DNA of 64,000 bases from SXOA01 sp046153945 (GTDB taxonomy: Bacteria; Planctomycetota; Planctomycetia; Pirellulales; Pirellulaceae). The stretch covers positions 11,678 through 75,677 of the forward strand of contig JBJXFF010000039.1 in NCBI GenBank assembly GCA_046153945.1, given 5' to 3'. This document shows positions 6,757-15,370 of the stretch, in pieces. A program made the position numbers and the translations under genes. Numbering within the stretch: position 1 is the stretch's first letter; each line of letters begins with the position of its first letter. The notes under the pieces are model-generated. The model saw only the letters and a program-made list of their open reading frames with translations, searched no databases and was not told the DNA's origin.

Positions 6757-9480
6757 TTAGTTATTGTTGTTGCTCGCAAAGAGGTTTTGAATCTGGCCGA
6801 TGGAGGTGAGGTTGGCTTTGATTTTGTTAATCGCCAGTTCCATGTTGTAGAAATCGTTGATCAGCAGCTCGCGGCTGTTGTCGAGGTGGATGGTGAGACT
6901 CTCAATTCGCTTGGCAATGTCGTCCACTTGCCGGCCCAGAGTCTCGGCGCGGTTAACGAGGACGGAGTTATCCTGCCCCACCAGCGACTCCACTACCGTA
7001 TTGACCTTGGCCCCAAAGCCACCTACGTCATCGCTGAAGAATTTCTTCACGTCGTCCGGATGAGCCGCATACAGCGCTTCCAGCTTGGACTTGTCAAAGC
7101 TGAGTTTGCCATCCTGTTCCACGCTGACGCCGACCTGGGCCAGGCTCTGAACTGTTCCTCCGGTCGCGAAGCGGCCGGTCAACAGGCGCGACAAGTCAGA
7201 TTCCAGCCGAAGCGTTTCGGAGGAGCCGAACAGGATTCCCTTGCTGTCGTTTTCCGGACGGAAGAACGTGAGCGATTCGTGCTTGTCGCGGAGCTTGTTG
7301 TACTGATCGACAAAGAGCTGAAGCTGCGAGGCGATGGAACTGGAGGTGTCTTCGACGTTCACGGTGACGGGGTCGGTCGATTCGCCGGCCAGCGTGATGT
7401 CCAGGCCGGTGATCACGTCCTTAAACGTGTTGGTGGACGACGTGAGGAGCTGCGGCGAACCGCCGTTGCCGCCGAACCGCACCAGCGCGTCCTGCGCCTT
7501 GGTGAGCTCGGTGAAACTAAGTCCCAGCGAAGTGCCGTCCGCGATGATCTGGCCGACTCGGCCGCTGAGTTTGCTGGACAGGGAGAGATGGTATCGGAGA
7601 GAGCCCGAGGAATCGCTGACAATGCCGGCATTCACGCCAAGATTGAGGGCATTGATTTTCTGGACCAGGTTGTCGAGCGTGTCGGTGGCAGTGAGCGTGA
7701 CCCGAGCCGTGGTGGAGCCGTCGATGGTGGTGGGACTGCTGCTCATTGTCAGATGCAGATCGGCAGCCGCCGTGCCGTTGCCGACGTCGGTGACCTTGAG
7801 CGAACCGGTGCCCCCCGCAGTATCGATCAGCGAGATGCCGTCGCCGGCGGCGTTGATTTTGGCTTCCACCCCGATCCCCAGGCCGTTAATGGCCGTGATG
7901 ACGTCGCCGATGGTCTTGGCACCAAGCTGGGTGAGGTTGATGCCGCCGCTCTGCCCATTGGAGTTTTCGATCAGAAAGGAGCTTTGGGCCACTCCGCGGC
8001 CGGCGTTGTAGGACGAGAGGAGCGTGCCAAAGTTGACGACCTGCCGATGAAGGTCGCCGCTGTCAATTCTCTCTTGCGCCCCGTTCACTGCGATTTGCAG
8101 TTTTTCGGCAGTGCCGGTGCCATCGCCGCTGGCGACGATGAGATTGCTCGCGGACAAGCCGGTGGTATCGGTCAGGACGAGTCCGGTGTGATTGGCATTG
8201 AAGCCGGCGGTCACGCCGATGCCGGCGGTGTTGATGGCATCCACGACTTCGTCGAGCGAAGCTGCGCCGGCAAGATTGACGTTGGCGGAAGCTCCGCTGC
8301 GATCCGTGATGGAAAGCAAACCGAGCGAGCCCAGTCCGCTGCCACCACCGAGCGTTCGCAGATTTACGGAGGCCAGTCCTCCCAGGAGCTTGTCGCTGGT
8401 GATGACTCCGCCCACTGCGGTCCCGGTGAGGCCAAGTTCCTGAGCGACGTTTCCGCCGGACGGGCTCGTGACTGCGAAGGTGCCGCCGGTGTCTGTAGTG
8501 AGGTCGGTGAGGATGATGCGGTCGCTATCGGCGGAGAGTTCGGCCTTCAGCCTCGCAGGATCAGCTTCGTTGATCGTGGTGAGGAGATCCCCCAGGGTCT
8601 TTTCCTGGCGGGCACCGGTGGCAAACGAGCGGAAGTCAACATCCAGACTCGTGCCGTCCCGCAGGGCAACATGCAAGTCCGGCAGCGCCGCTCGGATCGA
8701 AAGGCCATTGCCGTCATTCAGGCGGCCGATTTCCAGTCCCGCAAAGAGCCGGGAAATGTCTTGGCCCGTGGCGCTGTCGGCTGCGATATTGATGCCCGAA
8801 AGTCCCAGACTGGCGGCAGTCGTTCCGCCGCTGACTTCGCCGACTTTGAGATTGCCCGTTCCTCCGGAGATGTCGACCAGCTTCAGTCGGTCTCCCACGG
8901 CTTGAGCCCGGATGCTGATGCCGTCGGCCTGATTGATGGCGGTCAGCACATCCTGAATGTCATGGGCAAAGCGGAGGTCCACGACAGCCGTCGCTCCGCT
9001 CCGATCGGTGATGCGGATTTTGCCCGGCGCTGTTCCGTTGCCGCCATTGAGTTCGCTGAGGTCCGCACCTTCGTTGACGCCGGGACCGAGACGGAAAGAA
9101 AATGTTCCCTCGCCCAAGGCCGCATCCCGGCTGCTGACGCCCCCCGCCAGGAGGTGCGAAGCGGCGGCCTGGCGGATGGGAACAAACTGGTAAGAGCCGG
9201 CCGGCGTCTCACCCGTCGCGGCGGCGGTAATCAGCTTGGCGTTGGAGCTGGTCACATCCTTCTTACTGTAGAGCGACAAATCCTTGAACTTTTTGCCGGC
9301 TATCTGTACGCCAATGGTCAAAGCCAGCAGTTCGGAGACGGCAGTTTGCTGGGCCTTAAGGTCCACCTGCTTTTGCTTGGCGGCGTCGCGGGGCTTGGCC
9401 TGGAGCGCAATGAGCTTGTCCACGGTATCAGTAATGTTGATGCCGGTGACCAGGCCGATGTCAGATTGAATTCGCCCCAT
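6757..9480 (-). CDS. fliD: Flagellar filament cap protein FliD (HAP2), enlarged
   Basis: FliD forms the cap under which flagellin polymerises. The N-terminus DIGLVTGINITDTVDKLIALQAKPRDAAKQKQ (split here as SDIGLVTGINITDTVDKLI and ALQAKPRDAAKQKQ) is the FliD N domain. The C-terminus has LDITLAGESTD, FVDQYNKLRDKHESL and a heptad-rich end (VDDIAKRIESLTIHLDNSRELL). At 907 residues it is about twice the usual 450-500. The excess is a series of flagellin hook IN repeats of the form I-x-D-x-(S/T)-G... DVLTAIN ... LTDTTGL. It starts with GGGGGA six bases upstream. A sigma-28-like GCCGATAC lies at 9502-9509 but without a good -35. Between the PilZ gene and fliS. Confidence 0.92.
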   Translation of the reverse strand: MGRIQSDIGLVTGINITDTVDKLIALQAKPRDAAKQKQVDLKAQQTAVSELLALTIGVQIAGKKFKDLSLYSKKDVTSSNAKLITAAATGETPAGSYQFVPIRQAAASHLLAGGVSSRDAALGEGTFSFRLGPGVNEGADLSELNGGNGTAPGKIRITDRSGATAVVDLRFAHDIQDVLTAINQADGISIRAQAVGDRLKLVDISGGTGNLKVGEVSGGTTAASLGLSGINIAADSATGQDISRLFAGLEIGRLNDGNGLSIRAALPDLHVALRDGTSLDVDFRSFATGARQEKTLGDLLTTINEADPARLKAELSADSDRIILTDLTTDTGGTFAVTSPSGGNVAQELGLTGTAVGGVITSDKLLGGLASVNLRTLGGGSGLGSLGLLSITDRSGASANVNLAGAASLDEVVDAINTAGIGVTAGFNANHTGLVLTDTTGLSASNLIVASGDGTGTAEKLQIAVNGAQERIDSGDLHRQVVNFGTLLSSYNAGRGVAQSSFLIENSNGQSGGINLTQLGAKTIGDVITAINGLGIGVEAKINAAGDGISLIDTAGGTGSLKVTDVGNGTAAADLHLTMSSSPTTIDGSTTARVTLTATDTLDNLVQKINALNLGVNAGIVSDSSGSLRYHLSLSSKLSGRVGQIIADGTSLGLSFTELTKAQDALVRFGGNGGSPQLLTSSTNTFKDVITGLDITLAGESTDPVTVNVEDTSSSIASQLQLFVDQYNKLRDKHESLTFFRPENDSKGILFGSSETLRLESDLSRLLTGRFATGGTVQSLAQVGVSVEQDGKLSFDKSKLEALYAAHPDDVKKFFSDDVGGFGAKVNTVVESLVGQDNSVLVNRAETLGRQVDDIAKRIESLTIHLDNSRELLINDFYNMELAINKIKANLTSIGQIQNLFASNNNN

Positions 9481-9594
9481 CAGAATTCCCCCATCGACTG
9501 TGTATCGGCAGGGAAGAAGCCCCGGCAGCAGGAAAGGGGTGCTAGCAGTAATTTCGACAACGGACAGTGCCGGTTTCCCGGGCAGCTCGATGAA

Positions 9595-9990
9595 CTACTT
9601 GGAAAACTCCACTCCGATTTCAAAACAATGCTCGCTGTGCTGTCTGCAGCGAACAACCTTGCACGGCAACTTGCCGATTAGCGTCCAGAGAATGACCTTT
9701 TCCCCAGGGAGTTGTTGTTGGTCCGCAAGATAAGCCATGCCACAGCGGGAGATATCCAAAGTGACGACTTTGCTTAACAGGGATTTCCGTGGGAATGCCG
9801 GAAGTTGCGTGACAATCTGGCAGACAACGCTCCCTTCCATTTGCTGCCTGGAAAAATGGCGGCGACCATCCGCAAGTCTGTGCTCGCGCAGCGGTTGTGC
9901 CTCGCTCCCCTCAAGGCATGATGGGATCTGAACGCTATCGGGAATTTTTTCCAGGAGGGCCTTCATGCTTTGTGCATAAGTGCTTTTCAC
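9595..9990 (-). CDS. PilZ-domain protein, likely c-di-GMP receptor
   Basis: This 131-residue protein carries a PilZ domain at about 43-130. RRHFSRQ gives the R-x3-R half of the c-di-GMP motif, and DISRCGMAYLA gives the second half (D/N-x-S-x-x-G). The remaining strands (VILWTLIGKLPCKVVRC, EHCFEIGVEF) fit a PilZ barrel. Both binding motifs are intact, so it probably binds c-di-GMP. Lying between flagellin and the cap gene on the same strand, it could tune motility or filament output, in the manner of YcgR-type brakes; this is inferred from context. The reading frame opens with GTG at 9990; an in-frame ATG at 9966 is the alternative. Neither has a strong ribosome-binding site. Confidence 0.75.
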   Translation of the reverse strand: MKSTYAQSMKALLEKIPDSVQIPSCLEGSEAQPLREHRLADGRRHFSRQQMEGSVVCQIVTQLPAFPRKSLLSKVVTLDISRCGMAYLADQQQLPGEKVILWTLIGKLPCKVVRCRQHSEHCFEIGVEFSK

Positions 9991-10177
9991 TATAGATAAC
10001 CCTGTAGAATGACGTGGAGGATTGTCGCTCGATGATTCGACAGTCGTCTGCCCTGGTCAAGGCTGTGCTGCTCGGGGCACTCAGGACACACCTTATAAAA
10101 GCAACCTCAGAATTGGGAACTGCCGGCGCGAAGTGTGGCAGTTGGAATGAGGTGCGGGCAATCGACAAGGATGGAGT

Positions 10178-10207
10178 CTCATGAGAAGAGTCATCTCTTC
10201 TCATGAG
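10178..10207 (-). terminator. Perfect 13-bp hairpin downstream of flagellin
   Basis: CTCATGAGAAGAG and CTCTTCTCATGAG flank a 4-base loop. The stem begins about 30 bases past the flagellin stop codon on the transcribed strand. There is no T-tract after it, so it may be a 3' mRNA-stabilising stem or a weak terminator. Confidence 0.5.
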
Positions 10208-10237
10208 CAATCGCACCCATCAAGAGATCCGCTGTGC

Positions 10238-11935
10238 CTAGCCACGCAGGAGGGCCAGAACTTGCTGGGGATTCTGATTGGCGATTTGCAGCACTGCCGT
10301 GCCAGACTGCACCAAGATTTGGGCCCTGGTGAGGGCGGCGCTTTCCTTGGCAAAGTCAGCGTCGCGAATCGAGCTCTCGGCTTCGCTCAAATTGGCAATC
10401 GTATCCTTGAGGGAAGCGACGTTGGTATCCAAGGTAGCGTGTTGGAAAGCACCGAACCTGCCGCGCTGGCCGGTGACAGACGAAATGGCCTGGTCCACGA
10501 CCTTGGCGGCACTGGACGGATCACTGTCCAGATCCTTGGCATTGCCGGACTTGAGCTCATAGAGCCGGCCGCTGAAGCCGCCAAGCTTGCCCGTGTTGAC
10601 GGCTTTCACACCGATGCGGCTTTGGCCGCCGCTGTTGACATTCGGACCGATTTGAAACAAGGCGCCACCGCCAGTGATGTTAAAGGCCAGGTCGGTGGTG
10701 CTTCCAGCAGCGACGGTCACGTCCAGGTTCAGAGCGCTATTGTTGAGTGAAATCGTGTTTCCCTTGCCACTGGCGGTGAAGCCATTGATCGTGGCGGCAA
10801 TATCGACGCCGGAAGCCGCGGTGCCACTGAGATTGGCCGCAAATGTTCCCAGGGCATTTTCGGAAATGATTTCGGCCCGAACCTTGGAGTCAGCGCCATA
10901 GCCGGTGGAAGTGAAGGTGAGGGCACCGGCCGCAGCCACCGCGGAAACGCCGGTGGAATCGGACACCAGATTGATGGCGCTGGCAATCTGCGCCGCAGTC
11001 GCGCCCGAGCGGAAGCTAAAGACCTGGGCCCCATCGACTCCCGAGAGCTGGAAGGTAATGTCTTGAACAGTGTTGGCAGTAGTGACGCCCGTCGTGAGTG
11101 GGGGTGTAGTGACACCGTTGATGGTGCCGGCACCGGCGCTGGTCGCCGTGAAAGTGCCGTTAGCCGCAAAAGCAGCGGTGATTTGGGCCGCGGTAATGGC
11201 GGCGTTGGCAATGTCCAGGTCCAGCGTCAGCACGCCGGCGGCATAGGTAACGTTGGTGGCACCGGCAGACGAGGTGACGTCGACGCGGACGTTGTTGAAG
11301 GCTTCACCCGCGACGGCAGCTGTCAGTGTGAAGGTCTGGCCTCCCAGGGTGAACGCCCCCTTGGAGCGGAGGGCCGCAACATTCAACGAGGCTTGGGTCG
11401 CCGCCGACGTGATATCCACGGCAACGGGGACTACGCCGGCCGTGCCCAAGCTGGCGCTGTTGATCTGCAAGTTGGTGATGCTCGGATTGCTGCCGCTGGT
11501 GGTGAAGTCCAGGCTTCCATCCAGGATTTTCCGGCCCTGGAAGGTTGTGACCGCGGCAATGCGGTCGATGGCGTCCAAGGACGCGTCAACCTGCAACTGG
11601 TTAGCGGCGATTTGCTCCGTACTGAGTGCACCCGAGTTGGCGGCTTCGGTGGTCAGGCCGCGGATGTCGTTGAGCAGGCCGCTGATCTGGGCGAGAGCGC
11701 TGTCCGCGGTGGCAATGAGCTGATTAGCCCGTTCGGAGTTGCTGATCGCCTTATTGGCGGCGGTGATATCACGCCGCAAGTTCTCGCTGGCGATGAGTCC
11801 GGCCGGATCATCTTCACCGGAGTTGATTCGCAAACCCGTGCTTAAACGACTGAGTGCCGTCTGTAACTGAGTGTTCGAACGATTTAGATTCGTTTGAGCA
11901 ATTAGGGAGCTGACATTGGTGTTGATACGACTCAT
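10238..11935 (-). CDS. fliC: Flagellin
   Basis: This 565-residue filament protein has both conserved coiled-coil ends. The N-terminus reads INTNVSSLIAQTNLNRSN, LSRLSTGLRINSGEDDPAGL and IASENLRRDI. The C-terminus reads DTIANLSEAESSIRDADFA, AALTRAQILVQSGTAVL and QIANQNPQQVLALL. The middle (about 165-470) is a variable exposed domain rich in Ala, Thr and Gly, with flagellin IN-like repeats. SD AAAGGGG lies 9 bases before the ATG. A sigma-28-like promoter is seen about 80-107 bases upstream. A perfect hairpin follows the gene. It is flanked by csrA upstream and the PilZ gene downstream. It is the only flagellin in the window. Confidence 0.97.
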   Translation of the reverse strand: MSRINTNVSSLIAQTNLNRSNTQLQTALSRLSTGLRINSGEDDPAGLIASENLRRDITAANKAISNSERANQLIATADSALAQISGLLNDIRGLTTEAANSGALSTEQIAANQLQVDASLDAIDRIAAVTTFQGRKILDGSLDFTTSGSNPSITNLQINSASLGTAGVVPVAVDITSAATQASLNVAALRSKGAFTLGGQTFTLTAAVAGEAFNNVRVDVTSSAGATNVTYAAGVLTLDLDIANAAITAAQITAAFAANGTFTATSAGAGTINGVTTPPLTTGVTTANTVQDITFQLSGVDGAQVFSFRSGATAAQIASAINLVSDSTGVSAVAAAGALTFTSTGYGADSKVRAEIISENALGTFAANLSGTAASGVDIAATINGFTASGKGNTISLNNSALNLDVTVAAGSTTDLAFNITGGGALFQIGPNVNSGGQSRIGVKAVNTGKLGGFSGRLYELKSGNAKDLDSDPSSAAKVVDQAISSVTGQRGRFGAFQHATLDTNVASLKDTIANLSEAESSIRDADFAKESAALTRAQILVQSGTAVLQIANQNPQQVLALLRG

Positions 11936-12014
11936 GAAACTGACCCCTTTGAACTATATTGTAATTTTGCCTTGCCGTCAGCTTCCGTACTCGATGCCGC
12001 ACTCCTTCGTAGCG

Positions 12015-12042
12015 GTATCGACTGGGGAAATTTGACGCTTGA
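12015..12042 (-). promoter_or_regulatory. Sigma-28-like promoter of flagellin
   Basis: Read on the minus strand, TCAAGCGT, then 12 bases, then GTCGATAC. The sigma-28 consensus is TAAAGTTT, 11 bases, GCCGATAA. The -10 matches 6 of 8 and the -35 core is TCAA, with spacing one base long. It lies 80 bases before the flagellin start codon. Confidence 0.4.
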
Positions 12043-12212
12043 GTAAACCACGATGACCCACTGCCGATTGCTAGCAGAATTCTGCCGGCTCACCTGCCTC
12101 ATCGGGTACGATTGCTAAAACCCGATGGTCCCTACCTGTCTTCGACAGCTGTTGGCGGCGAAATCCGCATTCCGCACCCAGCCGCTAAATCTGATGCACT
12201 CCGCAAATTCGC

Positions 12213-12425
12213 TTACGAGGCCGGATTCTTCTTAGCTGCCGAATCGGCACCACCCTGCTGCGCTTCCCGCTGGATCGCCTCAAAAACTTCCTGGCGATGG
12301 ACGGGTACACTGGAGGGAGCATTGATGCCCAAACGGACCTTATCTCCTCGAATATCCACGATGGTGACGACAATTTCGTCGCCAATCATGATGCTCTCGT
12401 CACGGTGTCTCGACAAAACCAACAT
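12213..12425 (-). CDS. csrA: Carbon storage regulator CsrA, RNA-binding translational regulator
   Basis: This 70-residue protein matches CsrA/RsmA. It starts MLVLSRHRDESIMIGDEI, continues with VVTIVDIRGDKVRLGINAP and ends the fold with VPVHRQEVFEAIQ. The RNA-contacting residues of strand 1 (LSRH) and strand 5 (VPVHRQEV) are present. CsrA dimers bind GGA motifs in mRNA leaders and often repress flagellin translation. The position just upstream of flagellin fits this. The usual antagonist gene fliW is not next to it and not seen in the window. SD GGAAGGAG sits six bases before ATG. Two GCCGATAG boxes occur in the upstream gap. The last 12 residues are a disordered Ala/Lys tail. Confidence 0.95.
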   Translation of the reverse strand: MLVLSRHRDESIMIGDEIVVTIVDIRGDKVRLGINAPSSVPVHRQEVFEAIQREAQQGGADSAAKKNPAS

Positions 12426-12579
12426 CGGAGGCTCCTTCCGTCGTTAGGGCTGGATTCCCGCGAATCCCGCCGTGATGCACGTTATGAATGTTGCTGCCAG
12501 GTCGGAGAATTACTCAGAGCCCGTCAGCGGAAATGAGCCGGCCAGCGCGAAACCCACTGCGCCTTCCCGGTCACGAGTG

Positions 12580-12626
12580 CTATCGGCGGCAAAGCTTGCC
12601 TGGAATCACCCGCTTGCCCTATCGGC
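12580..12626 (-). promoter_or_regulatory. Two GCCGATAG boxes upstream of csrA
   Basis: On the minus strand GCCGATAG occurs at 12619-12626 and again at 12580-12587. Each matches 7 of 8 bases of the sigma-28 -10 box GCCGATAA. No TAAA lies 15 bases before either copy, so promoter function is uncertain. Confidence 0.25.
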
Positions 12627-12692
12627 ACAATTTTCGATGAGTGCGGATTGTAACGTCGAGTCGCGAGGCGATTAGCTTCGCCTCAGAATTGC

Positions 12693-15368
12693 TTACAAGA
12701 AGTTTAGCAGCGACATTTGCAAGGTCTGCGCCGACAGCCGGAGCGAGGCTTCCAGCGCCATCTGGCGAGAAGACATGCTCGAAATTGCCGAGGTATAATC
12801 CGTGTCAATCTCTTGCGAAAGCGAGTCCTTTGTCTGATTCGTCTCGTCATCGCTGCGGCTCTTGAGAGCATCCAAGTTTTGCCCGCGTAAGCCGATTTCA
12901 GCCCGCGAAAAATTGATGCGGTCGAAATCCTTGTCGAGCATAGTCATCGCCCGCTCGATGTCTGTCTCATTATTGGCTTGCAGCGCGGCGGAAAGCCTCA
13001 AGAGCGAATTGAAGACGCCGGCGACTTCCTGTGGGTTAATCTCGGTTCCCGTGAGCACGCCACCGGTCCCCGTAGAGGTTGTCTGTCCAGTCGCAATGAG
13101 TCCCAAGTCAATGGCCGCGTTGCTGCCCAGAAAGACCTGCACCTGCAACTGGCCGGCACCAACCGAGCTGTCAACAAGCTCAATGCCGTTCCCTACCGCG
13201 GCCAGACGTGCGGTTACCTTGTTCGCCGGGTTGAGGTTTGCGGCGTGACTGTTGATCAGATTCAACACGTCTCCCACCGTTACGGCGGTTCCAAGGTCTA
13301 TGGCGAACGATGTTCCATCTGCCCGGGTAATCGTGAAATCATCCCCCGTCGCCTGGCTCACGCCTTGGCCATGTTTGAGTTGCGACAGAGGCGTTGAAAG
13401 GGAAATCGAGCGAAGGCCAAGCTGTGTCGCGGTGGTGCCGCCGTTCTCGCCGATGCTGAAGTCGGTGCCGCTGACACGAGCCCGCACATTGATGCCGGTT
13501 CCCGCTTCATTGATCTGAGCCAGCACCCCCGCGCCCGATGTGTTAATGGCGTTGAGCACGTCCTCCATCGTCGCCGCTGCTGAGAGGTCGACGAGGAATG
13601 TCTGTCCTCCCGATACAATCCGCAGACCGGAAGACTGGTCGAGCGATGTCCCTGACCCACCCGCGGAAATTGCAGTCGTCGCTGGGTCCACAAAGCCCAC
13701 GCCGGCAAAGGCGGGAGACGATGTGTCGCTGTCATCCAGGCTCACCTCGAACTGAGCGGCCACCTGGGCATTTCCTTGCAAGGCAGCCACCACATGGTTG
13801 GCCGTTGTCCCGCCTGGCTGAATGTTGACGAAGACCGTCTTGGCGTCTCCGCCGCTGTTGGAAGTGTTCCCCGTCACCACGCCAATATCGGAAGCCAGTA
13901 TTGTCGCCCCCGGCGAGTATGTCCCTTCAGCCGGATTGCTGGCATCAAAGGCTGCTGTGAAGTGCCCTTCGGCATTGATTTTGGTGATGACCCGTTGGAT
14001 CTGCGTCATGCCGGTGACGTCGACGCCAATGGTCAGTGTTTTGGAGACGCCGTCATAGCTGACTTGGGCATTATTCCCAATCGCCCCAGCACTCACCACG
14101 TTGACCTGCACGTTGTTCAGGTCCGTGCCGGTCGTATTCGCCGTCAATAGAAGGTTATTATTGAAACCCGAGAATGCGACGGAGGCTCTGGCGGCAACAG
14201 GCACAGCGCTGTACGTCACGGTTTCATTTCCCGCCGTCAGGCCGGGCGCCGCCTGCATTTTGCTGTCGTCCACATACTGGATGGCGACGCCATTATTGAC
14301 CGATCCGGGCAGTCTGGCATTGAGCAAAATCCCATTATTGGCACCGCTTGGGTTCAGGTACGCACTAGCGCGCACTCCCAAAATGTTGGAGAGCCTGGTC
14401 GTCGGCACGAGGCGCGGGTCGAGGTCCGTTCCGATGATTGGTCCGTTCCCCGCGGAGAAAGTCGTCGCTATTCCCAGATCGGCGGCTGTTGTGCCGCTGT
14501 AGACTTCGCGAACGGATAGATTCGTATTGGCGGCAGCATTGATGCCGATGAAGAGGCCCTGGCTGGTGACTCGCGCGTTAATGGTGCGTCCTGTCGGCGG
14601 ACTAGCCATGATCCGGTCGGCCACATCCCCCAGCGTTTCCGCGCCGGTGAGGTCGATGATGCTGGTGTTCGTGCCGTCGGATATCGCGATGCGCCCTGTG
14701 GCAACTCCCTGCCCCCCCCGCAAGTCGGCCAGGCGAGTGTCGCGCGTGGTCACGGGACTGAGGTCCGCGGAGCCGAGCACTTGTGCCGAGATTGCTCCAA
14801 AAATGTGACTGCCAGGCACGTTGGTGGACGTCAGCAAGTCGGTGTCGGTATAGCTTTGCAAATCCCCTTCGTTGCCGTCATAACGGATTGTGTTGCCGCT
14901 GGCGACAAAAGGAGTGGTGCCATCGCGGGAACCGGCAAACAGAAAGCGGTCGCGAAATTTCTGATTGGCGACCGATAGGAGTTGCTGGATGGCCCCCTGC
15001 ACCTCCACCACGGCTGCCTGGCGATCGGCGTCGCCGGCGGTTGCCCCGATGGAGCCCTGCACCGTGGAGCGCACTCGCAGGAGCAGATCGGAGACGCTGT
15101 TCACGGAAGTGTCCGTGGCATTCAGAAATGACTGACTGGTCTTGAGGTTGATCTGATGCTGATCCTTGAGCTCCAGCAGACGTTGCAAAGCCATTGCCCG
15201 GAGAGCGGCCGGGGCATCATCACTTGGCGTGGAAAGCCGAATCCCGGTGCTGATCTGCTGTTGCAGCCGCTGAATTGCCAGTTGGTTCCCGGAAATCAGC
15301 GAGGTCAGACGAGACTGAGACATCAGCTCGCTGGTGCGGGTCGTCGGAATAGGGTAAATGCCAACCAT
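12693..15368 (-). CDS. flgL: Flagellar hook-filament junction protein FlgL (HAP3), enlarged
   Basis: FlgL joins the hook to the filament, between FlgK and flagellin. The flagellin-like N-terminus is clear: LISGNQLAIQRLQQQISTG, IRLSTPSDDAPAALRAM, then QKFRDRFLFAGSRDGTTPF. The C-terminal helix ends SLRLSAQTLQMSLLNFL. At 891 residues it is two to three times the usual length. The interior carries several flagellin IN-type repeats (GRIAISDGTNTSIIDL with LGDVADRI, and ADGTSFAIDLGTAVTVGDVL). The start follows the flgK stop by two bases, implying translational coupling. It is the last gene of the run read from flgF. The same type of expansion is seen in FliD nearby. Confidence 0.88.
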   Translation of the reverse strand: MVGIYPIPTTRTSELMSQSRLTSLISGNQLAIQRLQQQISTGIRLSTPSDDAPAALRAMALQRLLELKDQHQINLKTSQSFLNATDTSVNSVSDLLLRVRSTVQGSIGATAGDADRQAAVVEVQGAIQQLLSVANQKFRDRFLFAGSRDGTTPFVASGNTIRYDGNEGDLQSYTDTDLLTSTNVPGSHIFGAISAQVLGSADLSPVTTRDTRLADLRGGQGVATGRIAISDGTNTSIIDLTGAETLGDVADRIMASPPTGRTINARVTSQGLFIGINAAANTNLSVREVYSGTTAADLGIATTFSAGNGPIIGTDLDPRLVPTTRLSNILGVRASAYLNPSGANNGILLNARLPGSVNNGVAIQYVDDSKMQAAPGLTAGNETVTYSAVPVAARASVAFSGFNNNLLLTANTTGTDLNNVQVNVVSAGAIGNNAQVSYDGVSKTLTIGVDVTGMTQIQRVITKINAEGHFTAAFDASNPAEGTYSPGATILASDIGVVTGNTSNSGGDAKTVFVNIQPGGTTANHVVAALQGNAQVAAQFEVSLDDSDTSSPAFAGVGFVDPATTAISAGGSGTSLDQSSGLRIVSGGQTFLVDLSAAATMEDVLNAINTSGAGVLAQINEAGTGINVRARVSGTDFSIGENGGTTATQLGLRSISLSTPLSQLKHGQGVSQATGDDFTITRADGTSFAIDLGTAVTVGDVLNLINSHAANLNPANKVTARLAAVGNGIELVDSSVGAGQLQVQVFLGSNAAIDLGLIATGQTTSTGTGGVLTGTEINPQEVAGVFNSLLRLSAALQANNETDIERAMTMLDKDFDRINFSRAEIGLRGQNLDALKSRSDDETNQTKDSLSQEIDTDYTSAISSMSSRQMALEASLRLSAQTLQMSLLNFL

Positions 15369-15370
15369 GC

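Noticed and set aside
5239..9681. Continuous plus-strand open frame of 1480 codons
   Set aside because: It lies antisense to mqnD, fliS and fliD, which have clear family motifs. Its translation has no recognisable domain and runs through an intergenic repeat. High GC with biased third positions keeps the opposite frame open.
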